Source: Streptomyces sp. DvalAA-14
Lineage (GTDB): Bacteria > Actinomycetota > Actinomycetes > Streptomycetales > Streptomycetaceae
DNA length: 36,172 nucleotides
Assembly (NCBI RefSeq): GCF_900091855.1
Contig: NZ_FMCH01000223.1
Coordinates: forward strand, 1 to 36,172
Reading direction: 5' to 3'
Translations under genes and position numbers: made by a program
Shown: piece by piece, positions 1 to 7,653 of the stretch
Position numbering within the stretch: the first letter of the stretch is position 1
How the letters are laid out: every line of letters starts with the position of its first letter
The notes under the pieces: generated by a model
Told to the model about the DNA's origin: nothing
Seen by the model: the letters and a program-made list of their open reading frames with translations, nothing else
Databases searched by the model: none

Positions 1-273
1 TGGCCCGGCGAGCACGTCACCGGGCCGTCCCACGGCGTCCCGCAGTCCCCCCACGCCAATCCGCTGCCGTCCGACTCCTGGCCCGGCGAGCACGTGACGG
101 GGCCGTCCCACGGCGTCCCGCAGTCCCCCCACGGCAATCCGCTGCCCTCCGACTCCTGGCCCGGGGAGCACGTCACCGAGCCCTCCTACGGCAGCCCCCA
201 GCCGTCCGACTCCTGGCCCGGGGAGCAGACCACCGCGCCGGTCTACGGCCACCACCCGAAGCCGACGCACTCC
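1..273 (+). repeat. In-frame tandem repeats in the wall-protein stalk
   Basis: Two near-identical 78-bp units (1-78 and 79-156, 26 codons each) begin with the Trp codon of the WPGEHV motif. They are followed by degenerate units of 57 bp (157-213) and 60 bp (214-273). All unit lengths are multiples of three, so copy-number change would keep the frame. The array may continue to the left of the window. Confidence 0.85.
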
Positions 274-456
274 TGGCCGGGCAGGGAGACCACGAGCTGC
301 CCGCCGCACACACCCCCGACCAAGCACCCCCACCACCCGCACCTGCCGCACACCGGTGTGGACGGCGTGGAGTGGGCAGCGCTGGCCGGAGCGGGCGCGC
401 TCGCCGCGGGCGGTGCGCTGGTGATCTTCACCCGCCGCCGCGGACGGCACAGCTAG
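1..456 (+). CDS. LPXTG cell-wall-anchored repeat protein (3' part only)
   Basis: The reading frame is open from the first base, so the 5' end lies outside the window. The visible 151 residues consist of Pro/Ser/His/Gly-rich repeats, each starting near SDSWPGE, then a His/Pro-rich spacer and a classical sorting signal: LPHTG, a hydrophobic segment of about 20 residues rich in Ala and Gly, and the basic tail TRRRGRHS. Such signals are cut by sortase between Thr and Gly and the protein is joined to peptidoglycan, so this is an extracellular wall protein. Streptomyces class E sortases usually favour LAXTG; LPHTG here is closer to the general consensus. The repeat region is low complexity and probably a flexible stalk. 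The function of the missing N-terminal part cannot be judged. A strong hairpin follows the stop codon. Confidence 0.85.
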   Translation, partial: WPGEHVTGPSHGVPQSPHANPLPSDSWPGEHVTGPSHGVPQSPHGNPLPSDSWPGEHVTEPSYGSPQPSDSWPGEQTTAPVYGHHPKPTHSWPGRETTSCPPHTPPTKHPHHPHLPHTGVDGVEWAALAGAGALAAGGALVIFTRRRGRHS

Positions 457-487
457 CGGATCGCGACACCCGCAGCCCGTAGGACCC

Positions 488-525
488 GAGTCGGCCGCCC
501 CGGAGTATCCCGGAGCGGCCGACTT
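488..525 (+). terminator. Terminator hairpin after the LPXTG gene
   Basis: AGTCGGCCGC (489-498) pairs perfectly with GCGGCCGACT (515-524), with four more inner pairs around a 6-nt loop. There is no clear T tract, which is common for actinobacterial terminators. It lies 32 nt after the stop codon at 456. Confidence 0.7.
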
Positions 526-661
526 CGGCATATGAGCACATCACTCGTCATACATGACTAATCACTCCCAGGAGTGGACAAGAGTGGGCATTCGGCATGC
601 CCGTGGCCTCCCCTTGGGCATGCTCGGCTCGTCTTGTTCCGGCCATCCACTTGGAGGATCC

Positions 662-1255
662 GTGACCACGAGTACGACGCGTGCGACGACTGCCACCACC
701 GCGGCGCGCAGGAAGCCCGCGATGCGCCGGGCGGCCGGCCTGGGCGCGGCGGCCATCGGCGCCGGGCTGATGCTGGGCGCGCTCGGATCGGCGCCCACGG
801 CCGAAGCGGCCGCCCACGTGCGCACCCTCACGCTGCGGCTGGCGAGCGCTCCCGGCGAGGTGGCCAACGTCAGAGGCGCCTCGAGAGAGAACGGCGCGCA
901 TGTCATCCAGTGGCCGTACTCCCACGCGCCGAACGAGCGCTGGGAGCCGGAGGCCACCGCGAACGGCTATTACCTGCTGCGGTCGGAGGAGAGCGGCAAG
1001 TGTCTCAACGTCGCGGGCGGCGGGGACGAGGAAGCGGCGCCGGTCATCCAGTACACCTGCGGCAATTACCCCAACGAGCAGTGGAAGTTCGTCCACAAGG
1101 GCATCGGCTACCAGATCGTGGTCCGGTCCAGCGGCAAGTGCCTCAACGTGCGGGGCGGCGTCGGGCAGGGCAATGAGCTGATCCAGTTCACCTGTACACC
1201 GCACGGCGTCGACAACGACGTGTGGCTGCCGGTCTGGGAGAACGCCTCCAACTGA
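662..1255 (+). CDS. Secreted ricin-type beta-trefoil lectin domain protein
   Basis: The start is taken as GTG at 662 because GGAGG lies at 653-657, 4 nt upstream; an ATG at 554 in the same frame has no such site and would bury the signal peptide. The 197-aa product has an Ala/Gly-rich signal peptide with two Arg (MRRAAG) and a likely cleavage near TAEAAA, so export is expected. The mature part of about 145 residues is one beta-trefoil: it has repeated (N/D)x(Q/R/V)W positions (NERW, NEQW, NDVW) and two GKCLNV motifs followed by GN/EE..IQ(Y/F)TC. These are the QxW signatures of ricin B-type carbohydrate-binding domains. No catalytic domain is attached, so it probably only binds glycans. It is convergent with the phosphatase gene, whose stop is 11 nt away. 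Confidence 0.85.
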   Translation: MTTSTTRATTATTAARRKPAMRRAAGLGAAAIGAGLMLGALGSAPTAEAAAHVRTLTLRLASAPGEVANVRGASRENGAHVIQWPYSHAPNERWEPEATANGYYLLRSEESGKCLNVAGGGDEEAAPVIQYTCGNYPNEQWKFVHKGIGYQIVVRSSGKCLNVRGGVGQGNELIQFTCTPHGVDNDVWLPVWENASN

Positions 1256-1266
1256 CCGGCGGGGCG

Positions 1267-2943
1267 TCAGTCGGTCCGGTCGAGGCAGGCCAGCAGCAGG
1301 GCGATGTCGTCCTCCTGACCCTGTCGCTGCTCGATGGTGGCGACGATGTGTTCGGCCAGCTCGTCGAGATCGCTGGGCCCCTCGTCCAGCAGGGTTCGGA
1401 TCTGGCGTTCCCCGGCGTCCAGGTCCGAGCCGTGCGACTCCAGCAGGCCGTCGGTGCACATCAGCAGGGTGTCCTCGGGTCCCAGTCCGATCCGGGTGGC
1501 CGGATAGGGCTCGTCGTGAAGCTGCGGCAGGCCCAGCGGGAGTCCGCCCGCGACCTCGATGGGGCCGGTGCGGCGGTCGGCGCCCCGGATCAGCGGATAC
1601 GGGTGCCCGGCGCGGACAAAGGTGACGCTGGCGCTGTCCGGCCTCAGATGGGCGCAGATGCAGGTCGCGATCAGATCGGTGTCCAGTTCGGCGAGAAAGC
1701 GCGAGGTCCGGGCCATGATCGTCTCGGGTGAGTGGCCTTCGGCGGCGTAGGCGCGCAGTGCGGCCCGGACCTGGCCCATCACCGCTGCGGCGTGCACGTC
1801 GTGGCCTTGCACATCGCCGACCACCAGGGCGATCCCGCCGCCGGGAAGCGTCATGGCGTCGTACCAGTCGCCGCCGGCCTGATGCCCCCGGGCGGCCGGC
1901 TGGTACCGCACGGCCAAGCAGAGGCCCGGCACCCGCGGGATGCGCGCCGGGAGCATCGCCTGCTGCAGGGCGGCAGCCATGCTGTGCTCCTGGTCGTACT
2001 TCAGGGCACGCTGCAGGGACTGCGAGAAGGTGCCGGCGAGGGCGAGCAGCAGGTTGCGTTCCTCGGGGCTGAAATCGCGTCTGCCCTGGTAGAGGATGGC
2101 CAGGGCGCCGGTCGGCCGGGCTTCGGCGGCGAGCGGCAGAATCGCGGTGGAGGTCAGGTCCGTCGGCTCGATGTACGGCCACAGCAGCGGGTAGTTCTCG
2201 CGTACGTCCTCGCGGGTGATGAAGAAGGCCGTCTGGGAGCGGATCGCTTCGGCGATGGGCAGGGGGGAGTCGATCCTGGCCACCCCGAGGTCGTGGAGCA
2301 GCTCGGGCGGCAGGCCCGTGGTGGCGAGCAGCCGTCGCCGGTCCTGTTCGACCACGCTCAGGGCCACTCCGGAGGCGCCCAGCCCCGCCAGGAACGGCCC
2401 GCCCGTCACCAGTTCCAGCAGGTCCTCGACGGACAGCGCGCGGGCGAGCGCCGCCGTGGTCGCCTGCACGACATCTGTCTGCTGCTGCCGGTCGGCGGCC
2501 AGGATGGCCTGCTGGGCGGCGTGGCTGAGTTCGGCGTCGGCGTTCCGGACGATGCCCACGGCTCGCAGTGCGTTTCCGTCGTCGCCGCGCTTGATGGCCG
2601 CCTGCACATGCGCCCAGCGCAGGGTCCCGTCGCGGGAGCGGGTGCGGAAATAGGCGCCGTATTCGTCGGCGCCGGCCAGCGCCCTTTCCACCAGGCCGGG
2701 TGCGTCACGCGTCACCATGCGTTCACGCAGGGAATCGGCCCGGCCGTCGAACTCGTCGGGTTCGAATTCGAATACCCGCAGGGCACCCTCGCGGAGGTAA
2801 ACCCGGTCCGAGGGGAACTCCCAGATGAAGCCGCCCATGAGGTTGGCCGCGAGATAGCCGGGGAGTTCCGCCGTCAGGATTTCTTCGAGGGTGCGCCCGC
2901 TGTCGTCGGACGACGGGCTCCCGGATGCGCTGGGACGTTCCAT
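1267..2943 (-). CDS. PAS-GAF-SpoIIE PP2C-type serine phosphatase
   Basis: The 558-aa soluble protein has three parts: an N-terminal PAS fold (about residues 30-140, with the PAC-like RSRDGTLRWAHVQ and VGIVRNAD), a GAF domain (about 160-310, ending TGALAILYQG) and a C-terminal SpoIIE/PPM phosphatase (about 335-555). In the last, metal-binding and core motifs are visible: GGDWYDA, VGDVQGHD, CTDGLLE and EDDIALLL. Such proteins dephosphorylate anti-sigma-factor antagonists in partner-switching cascades; here the PAS and GAF domains would be the sensors. The start is ATG at 2943, with GGAGG 4 nt upstream; an in-frame ATG at 3045 gives a low-complexity Arg/Gly leader and was rejected. No anti-sigma kinase or antagonist gene is adjacent, so partners are unknown. 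Confidence 0.88.
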   Translation of the reverse strand: MERPSASGSPSSDDSGRTLEEILTAELPGYLAANLMGGFIWEFPSDRVYLREGALRVFEFEPDEFDGRADSLRERMVTRDAPGLVERALAGADEYGAYFRTRSRDGTLRWAHVQAAIKRGDDGNALRAVGIVRNADAELSHAAQQAILAADRQQQTDVVQATTAALARALSVEDLLELVTGGPFLAGLGASGVALSVVEQDRRRLLATTGLPPELLHDLGVARIDSPLPIAEAIRSQTAFFITREDVRENYPLLWPYIEPTDLTSTAILPLAAEARPTGALAILYQGRRDFSPEERNLLLALAGTFSQSLQRALKYDQEHSMAAALQQAMLPARIPRVPGLCLAVRYQPAARGHQAGGDWYDAMTLPGGGIALVVGDVQGHDVHAAAVMGQVRAALRAYAAEGHSPETIMARTSRFLAELDTDLIATCICAHLRPDSASVTFVRAGHPYPLIRGADRRTGPIEVAGGLPLGLPQLHDEPYPATRIGLGPEDTLLMCTDGLLESHGSDLDAGERQIRTLLDEGPSDLDELAEHIVATIEQRQGQEDDIALLLACLDRTD

Positions 2944-3155
2944 GGCACCTCCGTCCCGGTCCCGCGGCCGCCGCGCACCGCCTCTTCGCCTTCGCCCGTC
3001 GACGCTCTGACCTCGTGCGACATCCACACATCGGCCCCCTCTCACGGTACCGCCCCTTGCGGATGCCTGATACCGGGCGACCCCGCGCCAAGCGCGGCGG
3101 CCGTCCTCCGCGCAGGGGTTCTCCGTCAGCGGTCGACGAGGTGGGCGAGGCTCAT

Positions 3156-3347
3156 TCAGTTCGGATAGCGCGATGTGCCGAGCGCCTGTCCGTCACTGCC
3201 GAGAATCACGACTTCGACCGCTGCGGACGCGAAGACACGGACCGCTCGCAGGACATTGCCGAGACGGTGCCCCGGCGGTTCGGGGTGGGCGCCTATCGAA
3301 GTGCCACCATGGCTGGTGGGAACGGGATAAAGCGTGCTGGTAGCCAT
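3156..3347 (-). CDS. Small conserved-looking protein, 63 aa, unknown function
   Basis: The product begins MATSTLYPVP and contains HGGTSIGAHPEPPGHRLGN, then a short alternating hydrophobic stretch (VLRAVRVFASAAVEVVILG). Third codon positions are mostly G or C on this strand, and the sequence reads like a folded small protein, not an antisense artefact. From memory, very similar small hypothetical proteins (MATxTLYPVP...HRLGNxLRAVxVFA) occur in many streptomycetes, but this was not searched. There is no strong Shine-Dalgarno sequence; TTGAGAT lies just before the ATG. It is too short for a clear transmembrane call. Confidence 0.55.
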   Translation of the reverse strand: MATSTLYPVPTSHGGTSIGAHPEPPGHRLGNVLRAVRVFASAAVEVVILGSDGQALGTSRYPN

Positions 3348-3493
3348 ATCTCAAGCCTACGATTCCCGCATCCGGAGTGCGTCGGACCGGCGGATCATTC
3401 TGTCGTTCGTCTGTCCGCCCACAGGCTGACCCCCGACCCTGAGCCGACCCGGGGTGGGCCCCCGGAAGTCTCCGGAAGTCCCGCGGAAAACCA

Positions 3494-3523
3494 TTTCGCG
3501 CCGCTCCGCCGGGCGCGTAGGAT
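3494..3523 (+). promoter_or_regulatory. Candidate promoter of the HelD-like gene
   Basis: TTTCGC (3494-3499) and TAGGAT (3518-3523) are separated by 18 nt. TAGGAT fits the TANNNT -10 of the main sigma factor well; the -35 is weaker. It would give a leader of about 90 nt before the GTG at 3621. Confidence 0.4.
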
Positions 3524-3620
3524 CGTCGGTCTTGCCGCCTCCCCGAGCGGGAGTGCCGCCGCCCGGACGGAAACCGGCCGGCCCTCGTGACACCATCCGC
3601 ATCGAGCCGGAGGCAAAGCC

Positions 3621-5720
3621 GTGCCCTCGCACGCCCAGACCCAGGGCCAGCCCCCCAACCAGTCCGAGAACCACTCCCCTGATCAGGACCCGCTGCGCCG
3701 GGAACGCGACCACCTGTCCTCCTCCCGGGCCGCCCTGCGCGCCATGCGCCACGACGTCGAAGCGCTCGACATCGCCGACGTCGCCGCCAACTGGGTGAAC
3801 GCCCAGGTCCTGACCGCGCAAATCGACATCCGCATCAAGGCATTGGCCGACCTGGCCCACACCCCCCTGTTCTTCGGCCGTCTCGACTACCGGCACGCCC
3901 CCGGCGTGGAACTGGCCGAGGGCGCCGAAGGCGAGAGCTTCTACATCGGGCGCCGGCACGTGCACGACGGCGACGGCGAACCCATGGTCATCGACTGGCG
4001 CGCCCCCGTCTCGCAGCCTTTCTACCGCGCCTCCCGTACCGAGCCGATGGATGTGGCGCTGCGCCGCCGCTTCGGCTACACCGGCGGCGAGTTGACCGCG
4101 TACGAGGACGAGCACCTCTCCGACCCGGACGAGTCGGAGACATCCAGCCGCCTGCTCCAGGCCGAGATCGAACGGCCCCGCGTCGGCCCGATGCGGGACA
4201 TCGTGGCGACCATCCAGCCCGAGCAGGACGAGATCGTCCGGGCGGGCGTCACCGGCACGGTCTGCGTGCAGGGCGCGCCCGGCACCGGCAAGACCGCGGT
4301 GGGCCTGCACCGGGTGGCGTATCTGCTGTACGCGCACCGGGAGCGGCTGGCGCGTACCGGCACCCTGGTCATCGGCCCGAACGCGTCCTTCCTGCGGTAC
4401 ATCGAGCAGGTGCTGCCCGCGCTGGGCGAGCTGCAGGTCAAGCAGGCCACGGTGGCCGATCTGGTGGCCCATGTGGAGGTGCGCGGCGCGGACTCGCCGG
4501 CGGCCGCCCGGATCAAGGGCGACGCCCGGATGGCGGAGGTGCTGCGCCGCGCGGTCCGGGCCGGCATCCGGATGCCGACCGAGCCGGTGATGGTGGTCCG
4601 CGGTTCGCGCCGCTGGCGGGTGCCGGCCTATGAGCTGGAAGAGATCGTCCGGGAGCTGGCGGTGCGCGACATCCGCTACGGCGCCGCCCACGACGCCTTG
4701 CCGCAGCGGATCGCGCACGCGGTGCTGGTGCAGATGGAGCGGGCCGGGGAGGCGCCGGACGACCGGGTGCAGGACGCGGTGGCCCGGACCCCGGCGGTGA
4801 AGGCGGTGGTCAAGGCGTGCTGGCCGCCGGTCGACCCGGCGAAGACGGTGCTGCGGCTGCTGTCGGAGCCGGAGTTCCTGGCCTCCTGCGCCGACGGGCT
4901 GCTCAGCGAGGAGGAGCAGCGGGAGATCGGGTGGGCGAAGCCGGCCCGCGGGCTGAAGGCGGCGCGCTGGTCGGCGGCGGACGCGGTGCTGGTGGACGAG
5001 GCGTACGACCTGGTGCAGCGCACGTCCTCGCTGGGGCACGTGGTGCTGGACGAGGCGCAGGACCTGTCCCCCATGCAGTACCGGGCGGTGGGCCGCCGCT
5101 GCTCGACCGGCTCGGCCACCGTGCTCGGCGACCTGGCGCAGGGCACGACCCCCTGGGCCACGTCCTCGTGGGCGGAGGCGCTGTCCCACCTGGGGAAGCC
5201 GGAGGCCCGGATCGAGGAGCTGACTCTGGGCTTCCGGGTGCCGCGCGAGGTGATCGCGTACGCCTCCCGGCTGCTGCCGTCGATCGCGCCGGGTCTGGCG
5301 CCGGCCACCTCGGTCCGGGAGGCGGCGGGCGCGCTGTCGGTCCGCGCGGTGCCGGCGGCCGGGCTGGACTCGGCGGTGCTGGACGCCTGCCGGGAGGCGC
5401 TGGGCGAGGAGGGCTCGATCGGCCTGATCGCGGCCGACCCGCGGATCCCGGCGCTGTCCGCCGCGCTGACGGCCGCGGGCCTGGCCCACCTCGCGCCGGG
5501 CGAGGAGACCTCGGCGTCCGCCCGCCTCACCCTGGTGCCGGCCTCGCTCGCCAAGGGCCTCGAATACGACTACGTGGTGCTGGACGACCCCGCCGCCCTG
5601 GTCGCCGCCGAACCGGACGCCCGCACCGGGCTGCGCCGGCTGTACGTGGCGCTGACCCGTGCGGTGTCCGGTCTGACGGTCCTGCACAGCGAACCGCTGC
5701 CCGAGGCACTGGCGGGCTGA
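3621..5720 (+). CDS. helD: HelD-family RNA polymerase-associated UvrD-like ATPase
   Basis: The 699-aa protein has the layout of actinobacterial HelD: an N-terminal coiled-coil arm (about residues 22-80), the HelD-specific block with FGRLD and FYIGRRHV...VIDWRAPVSQPFYRA (about 85-140), and two RecA-like SF1 helicase halves. Walker A is GAPGTGKT at 218-225 and Walker B is VVLDEAQD at 474-481. Later motifs are GDLAQGTTPW, LTLGFRVPREV and, near the C terminus, YVALTRA. HelD proteins insert their arms into the channels of RNA polymerase and recycle stalled or rifamycin-bound enzyme; a Streptomyces relative, HelR, confers rifamycin tolerance. I did not see a rifamycin-associated palindrome upstream, so I make no claim that this is HelR. 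Start: GTG with GGAGG 7 nt upstream. It ends 49 nt before the convergent cutC. Confidence 0.85.
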   Translation: MPSHAQTQGQPPNQSENHSPDQDPLRRERDHLSSSRAALRAMRHDVEALDIADVAANWVNAQVLTAQIDIRIKALADLAHTPLFFGRLDYRHAPGVELAEGAEGESFYIGRRHVHDGDGEPMVIDWRAPVSQPFYRASRTEPMDVALRRRFGYTGGELTAYEDEHLSDPDESETSSRLLQAEIERPRVGPMRDIVATIQPEQDEIVRAGVTGTVCVQGAPGTGKTAVGLHRVAYLLYAHRERLARTGTLVIGPNASFLRYIEQVLPALGELQVKQATVADLVAHVEVRGADSPAAARIKGDARMAEVLRRAVRAGIRMPTEPVMVVRGSRRWRVPAYELEEIVRELAVRDIRYGAAHDALPQRIAHAVLVQMERAGEAPDDRVQDAVARTPAVKAVVKACWPPVDPAKTVLRLLSEPEFLASCADGLLSEEEQREIGWAKPARGLKAARWSAADAVLVDEAYDLVQRTSSLGHVVLDEAQDLSPMQYRAVGRRCSTGSATVLGDLAQGTTPWATSSWAEALSHLGKPEARIEELTLGFRVPREVIAYASRLLPSIAPGLAPATSVREAAGALSVRAVPAAGLDSAVLDACREALGEEGSIGLIAADPRIPALSAALTAAGLAHLAPGEETSASARLTLVPASLAKGLEYDYVVLDDPAALVAAEPDARTGLRRLYVALTRAVSGLTVLHSEPLPEALAG

Positions 5721-5769
5721 CGGGGCCCGCGCCGGTCCGGGACGGCCGGGGCCGGGCCGGGCCGCCCGG

Positions 5770-6480
5770 TCAGCCGACCGCGACCGGCGCGTCCAGCGCG
5801 GCCCGCCAGGTGCGGACAGCCGTGACGTCGACCGAGCCGGCCCAGCCGTCCCGGCGCACGGCGCCCCCGACGTGGAAGGCGTCGAGACCGGCGGCCCGCA
5901 GTTCGGGCACGTGATCGAGCAGCAGGCCGCCGCCGACCAGCAGCCGCGGCTCGTAGCCGGGTTCGCCCTCCCGGGCGGCTTCGGCGCACAGCACGTCGAT
6001 GCCGTCGGCGACGCCGTGCGCCGAGCCCGCGGTGAGGTAGGTGTCCAGACCGGGCAGTCCGGCCAACTGCAGCCGCAGCGCGTCGCGGTCGGCGGCCCGG
6101 TCGATGGCCCGGTGGAAGGTCCACCGGCATCCGTCGAGCACATCCACCAGCGCGTGCACGGCCTCCAGGTCCGCCCGGCCGCCGCCGTCGAGGAATCCGA
6201 GCACGAACTCCTCCGCCCCCTCGGCCCGCAGTCCCTGCGCGGCCTCGCAGAGCGCGTCCAGCCCGCGTTCGTCCCCCGCGCTGAAGCCGTCGGACAGCCG
6301 GAGCATGACCCGCAGCGGGATGTCCACGGCGGCGCGGATCGCCGCGAAGGTGGCCCGGCTGGGCGTCAGCCCGTCCGAGGCCATGTCGGTGACCAGTTCG
6401 AGGCGATCGGCCCCGCCGTCCTGGGCCGCCACGGCATCGTCTGCGCCGAGCGCGATCACCTCGAATATTGGTCTAGACAT
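5770..6480 (-). CDS. cutC: CutC-family protein
   Basis: The 236-aa product is a TIM-barrel protein of the CutC family. Motifs include FEVIALGADDAVAAQDGGADRLELV at the N terminus (first strand and helix), DGLTPS, VMLRLSDGF, EEFVLGFLDGGG, TFHRAID, and LLVGGGLLLDHVPEL near the end. CutC is named for copper tolerance in Escherichia coli, but direct copper handling is disputed, so the true role is unclear. The start chosen is ATG at 6480, where family similarity begins; an in-frame ATG at 6528 is possible and neither has a convincing ribosome-binding site. The gene is convergent with the HelD-like gene. Confidence 0.85.
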   Translation of the reverse strand: MSRPIFEVIALGADDAVAAQDGGADRLELVTDMASDGLTPSRATFAAIRAAVDIPLRVMLRLSDGFSAGDERGLDALCEAAQGLRAEGAEEFVLGFLDGGGRADLEAVHALVDVLDGCRWTFHRAIDRAADRDALRLQLAGLPGLDTYLTAGSAHGVADGIDVLCAEAAREGEPGYEPRLLVGGGLLLDHVPELRAAGLDAFHVGGAVRRDGWAGSVDVTAVRTWRAALDAPVAVG

Positions 6481-6738
6481 ATGAGAAGGGTGCCATACGC
6501 ACTCCTCCCGCGCGAGAGGCAGCCCCATCCCACCCGAACCTGTAGCCCCACTGGCCGACCCCCCGTCAGGACGTCGGCGATCGGGGCCCGTCAGGGCCGG
6601 ACGTCCACGATCCGCACCGGCTGACCGACCCAGCGCGCGATTTCGGCCGTGGCGAGGAGTCGACGCCTGAGCACGGGCGATGTCGCCTGAGGTGATCCGC
6701 CGCGCCCCGCGTGGCACGGGTGCCGCACAATAGCCCGC

Positions 6739-7410
6739 ATGCCGACGACGTCGACCGCTGCCGCGCACCCCCGTTACGCCGCCCTGCTCGCCGAGTGGTG
6801 CGAGCTGGTGCGCCGCTGCCAGCAGGACCCGGACACCGCGCCCGACCCCGTGCCGTACGGGCAGAACCTGCTGGAGCGGTGGGCCGAGCCGCAGCGGCGG
6901 TACCACACGCTCGACCATCTGCTGGCGGTGCTGACCCGGGCCACCGAGCTGACCGCGCACGCGGACGACCCGGACGCCGTGGCGCTCGCCGCATGGTTCC
7001 ATGACGCGGTCTACCGGCCGGACCGCAGCGAGAACGAGGAGCGCAGCGCGAAGCTCGCCGAGCGCGCGCTGCCCGAAGTCGGGGTGGACGGGAGCCGTAC
7101 GCAGGAGGTCGCCCGGCTGGTCCGGCTCACCGTCACCCACGACCCCGGCGACGGAGACCGCAACGGCGAGGTGCTCTGCGACGCCGACCTCGCCGTCCTG
7201 GCCGGCGACCCCGCCGACTATGCCGCGTACGCCGCGGATGTCCGCGAGGAGTACGCCTTCGTCCCCGACGACCTCTTCCGCACCGGCCGCGCCGAGATCC
7301 TCGCCCGCCTGCTCGCCCTCCCCCACCTGTTCCGCACCGGCTACGGCCGGGCCCACTGGGAAGCGGTCGCCCGCCGCAACCTCGGCACCGAACTGGAACT
7401 TCTCGGCTGA
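6739..7410 (+). CDS. HD-domain metal-dependent phosphohydrolase-like protein
   Basis: The 223-aa soluble protein carries the features of small HD-domain hydrolases: RRYHTLDHLLAVL, then AAWFHDAVYRPDRSENEERSA (the paired His-Asp) and CDADLAVLAG, whose Asp completes the metal site. The family often acts on nucleotides, but no substrate can be deduced. A CACAAT hexamer at 6726-6731 lies 7 nt before the ATG, and no Shine-Dalgarno sequence is visible, so a leaderless transcript is plausible. The hairpin at 7427-7451 may end it. It is divergent from cutC with a 258-nt spacer. Confidence 0.8.
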   Translation: MPTTSTAAAHPRYAALLAEWCELVRRCQQDPDTAPDPVPYGQNLLERWAEPQRRYHTLDHLLAVLTRATELTAHADDPDAVALAAWFHDAVYRPDRSENEERSAKLAERALPEVGVDGSRTQEVARLVRLTVTHDPGDGDRNGEVLCDADLAVLAGDPADYAAYAADVREEYAFVPDDLFRTGRAEILARLLALPHLFRTGYGRAHWEAVARRNLGTELELLG

Positions 7411-7426
7411 GCCGTGAACGGCCGCC

Positions 7427-7451
7427 CCAGGTCTCAAGGTTGAGCACCTGG
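7427..7451 (+). terminator. Hairpin after the HD-domain gene
   Basis: CCAGGT (7427-7432) pairs with ACCTGG (7446-7451) and CTC with GAG inside, around the loop AAGGTT. It starts 16 nt after the stop codon. The arrangement also resembles a MerR-type operator palindrome, but no promoter with a long spacer is evident, so a terminator is more likely. Confidence 0.5.
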
Positions 7452-7533
7452 CCATGGCGACGACCATCAACGGGCCGTGGCTCGCACGGCCGAGGGATGG
7501 TTCGGGTAGCCGAGCTGCCGGTTCGGCGATCGA

Positions 7534-7573
7534 CGGTTTGCCGGTTCGCCGGTTTGCCGGTTTGCCGGTTTCC
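7534..7573 (+). repeat. Five tandem copies of an 8-bp unit (CGGTTTGC)
   Basis: Units start at 7534, 7542, 7550, 7558 and 7566; three are identical and the second and last differ by one base each. A related unit lies at 7519-7526. The array sits in the 243-nt spacer upstream of the XRE regulator and is not part of a convincing gene. It could vary in copy number by slippage. Confidence 0.85.
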
Positions 7574-7653
7574 GCTGCGCGGGTGGTGGTGGGGCCATTA
7601 CGCTCGGTCATGGCTCTGATCGGGCCCACTTTCCGCACGCAAGGGAGCATGCG

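Larger units (their letters stand above)
2944..3620. other. 677-nt region between phosphatase and helicase genes
   Basis: This spacer separates two divergent genes. It holds the ribosome-binding site of the phosphatase gene, a possible 63-codon gene on the minus strand (3156-3347), and a candidate promoter and ribosome-binding site (GGAGG, 3609-3613) for the helicase gene. I see nothing else that can be supported. Confidence 0.5.

Noticed and set aside
554..661. N-terminal extension of the lectin from ATG 554
   Set aside because: GTG at 662 has GGAGG at good distance and places the signal peptide properly; the extension contains no signal features.
3348..3620. Rifamycin-associated palindrome upstream of the HelD-like gene
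   Set aside because: No long palindrome of that type was seen, so assignment as HelR was not made.
3357..6143. 928-codon minus-strand open frame opposite the HelD-like gene
   Set aside because: Opposite strand of a gene with intact helicase motifs; composition is that of an antisense frame.
7534..7573. CRISPR-like array
   Set aside because: The repeats are 8 bp and directly adjacent, without spacers.
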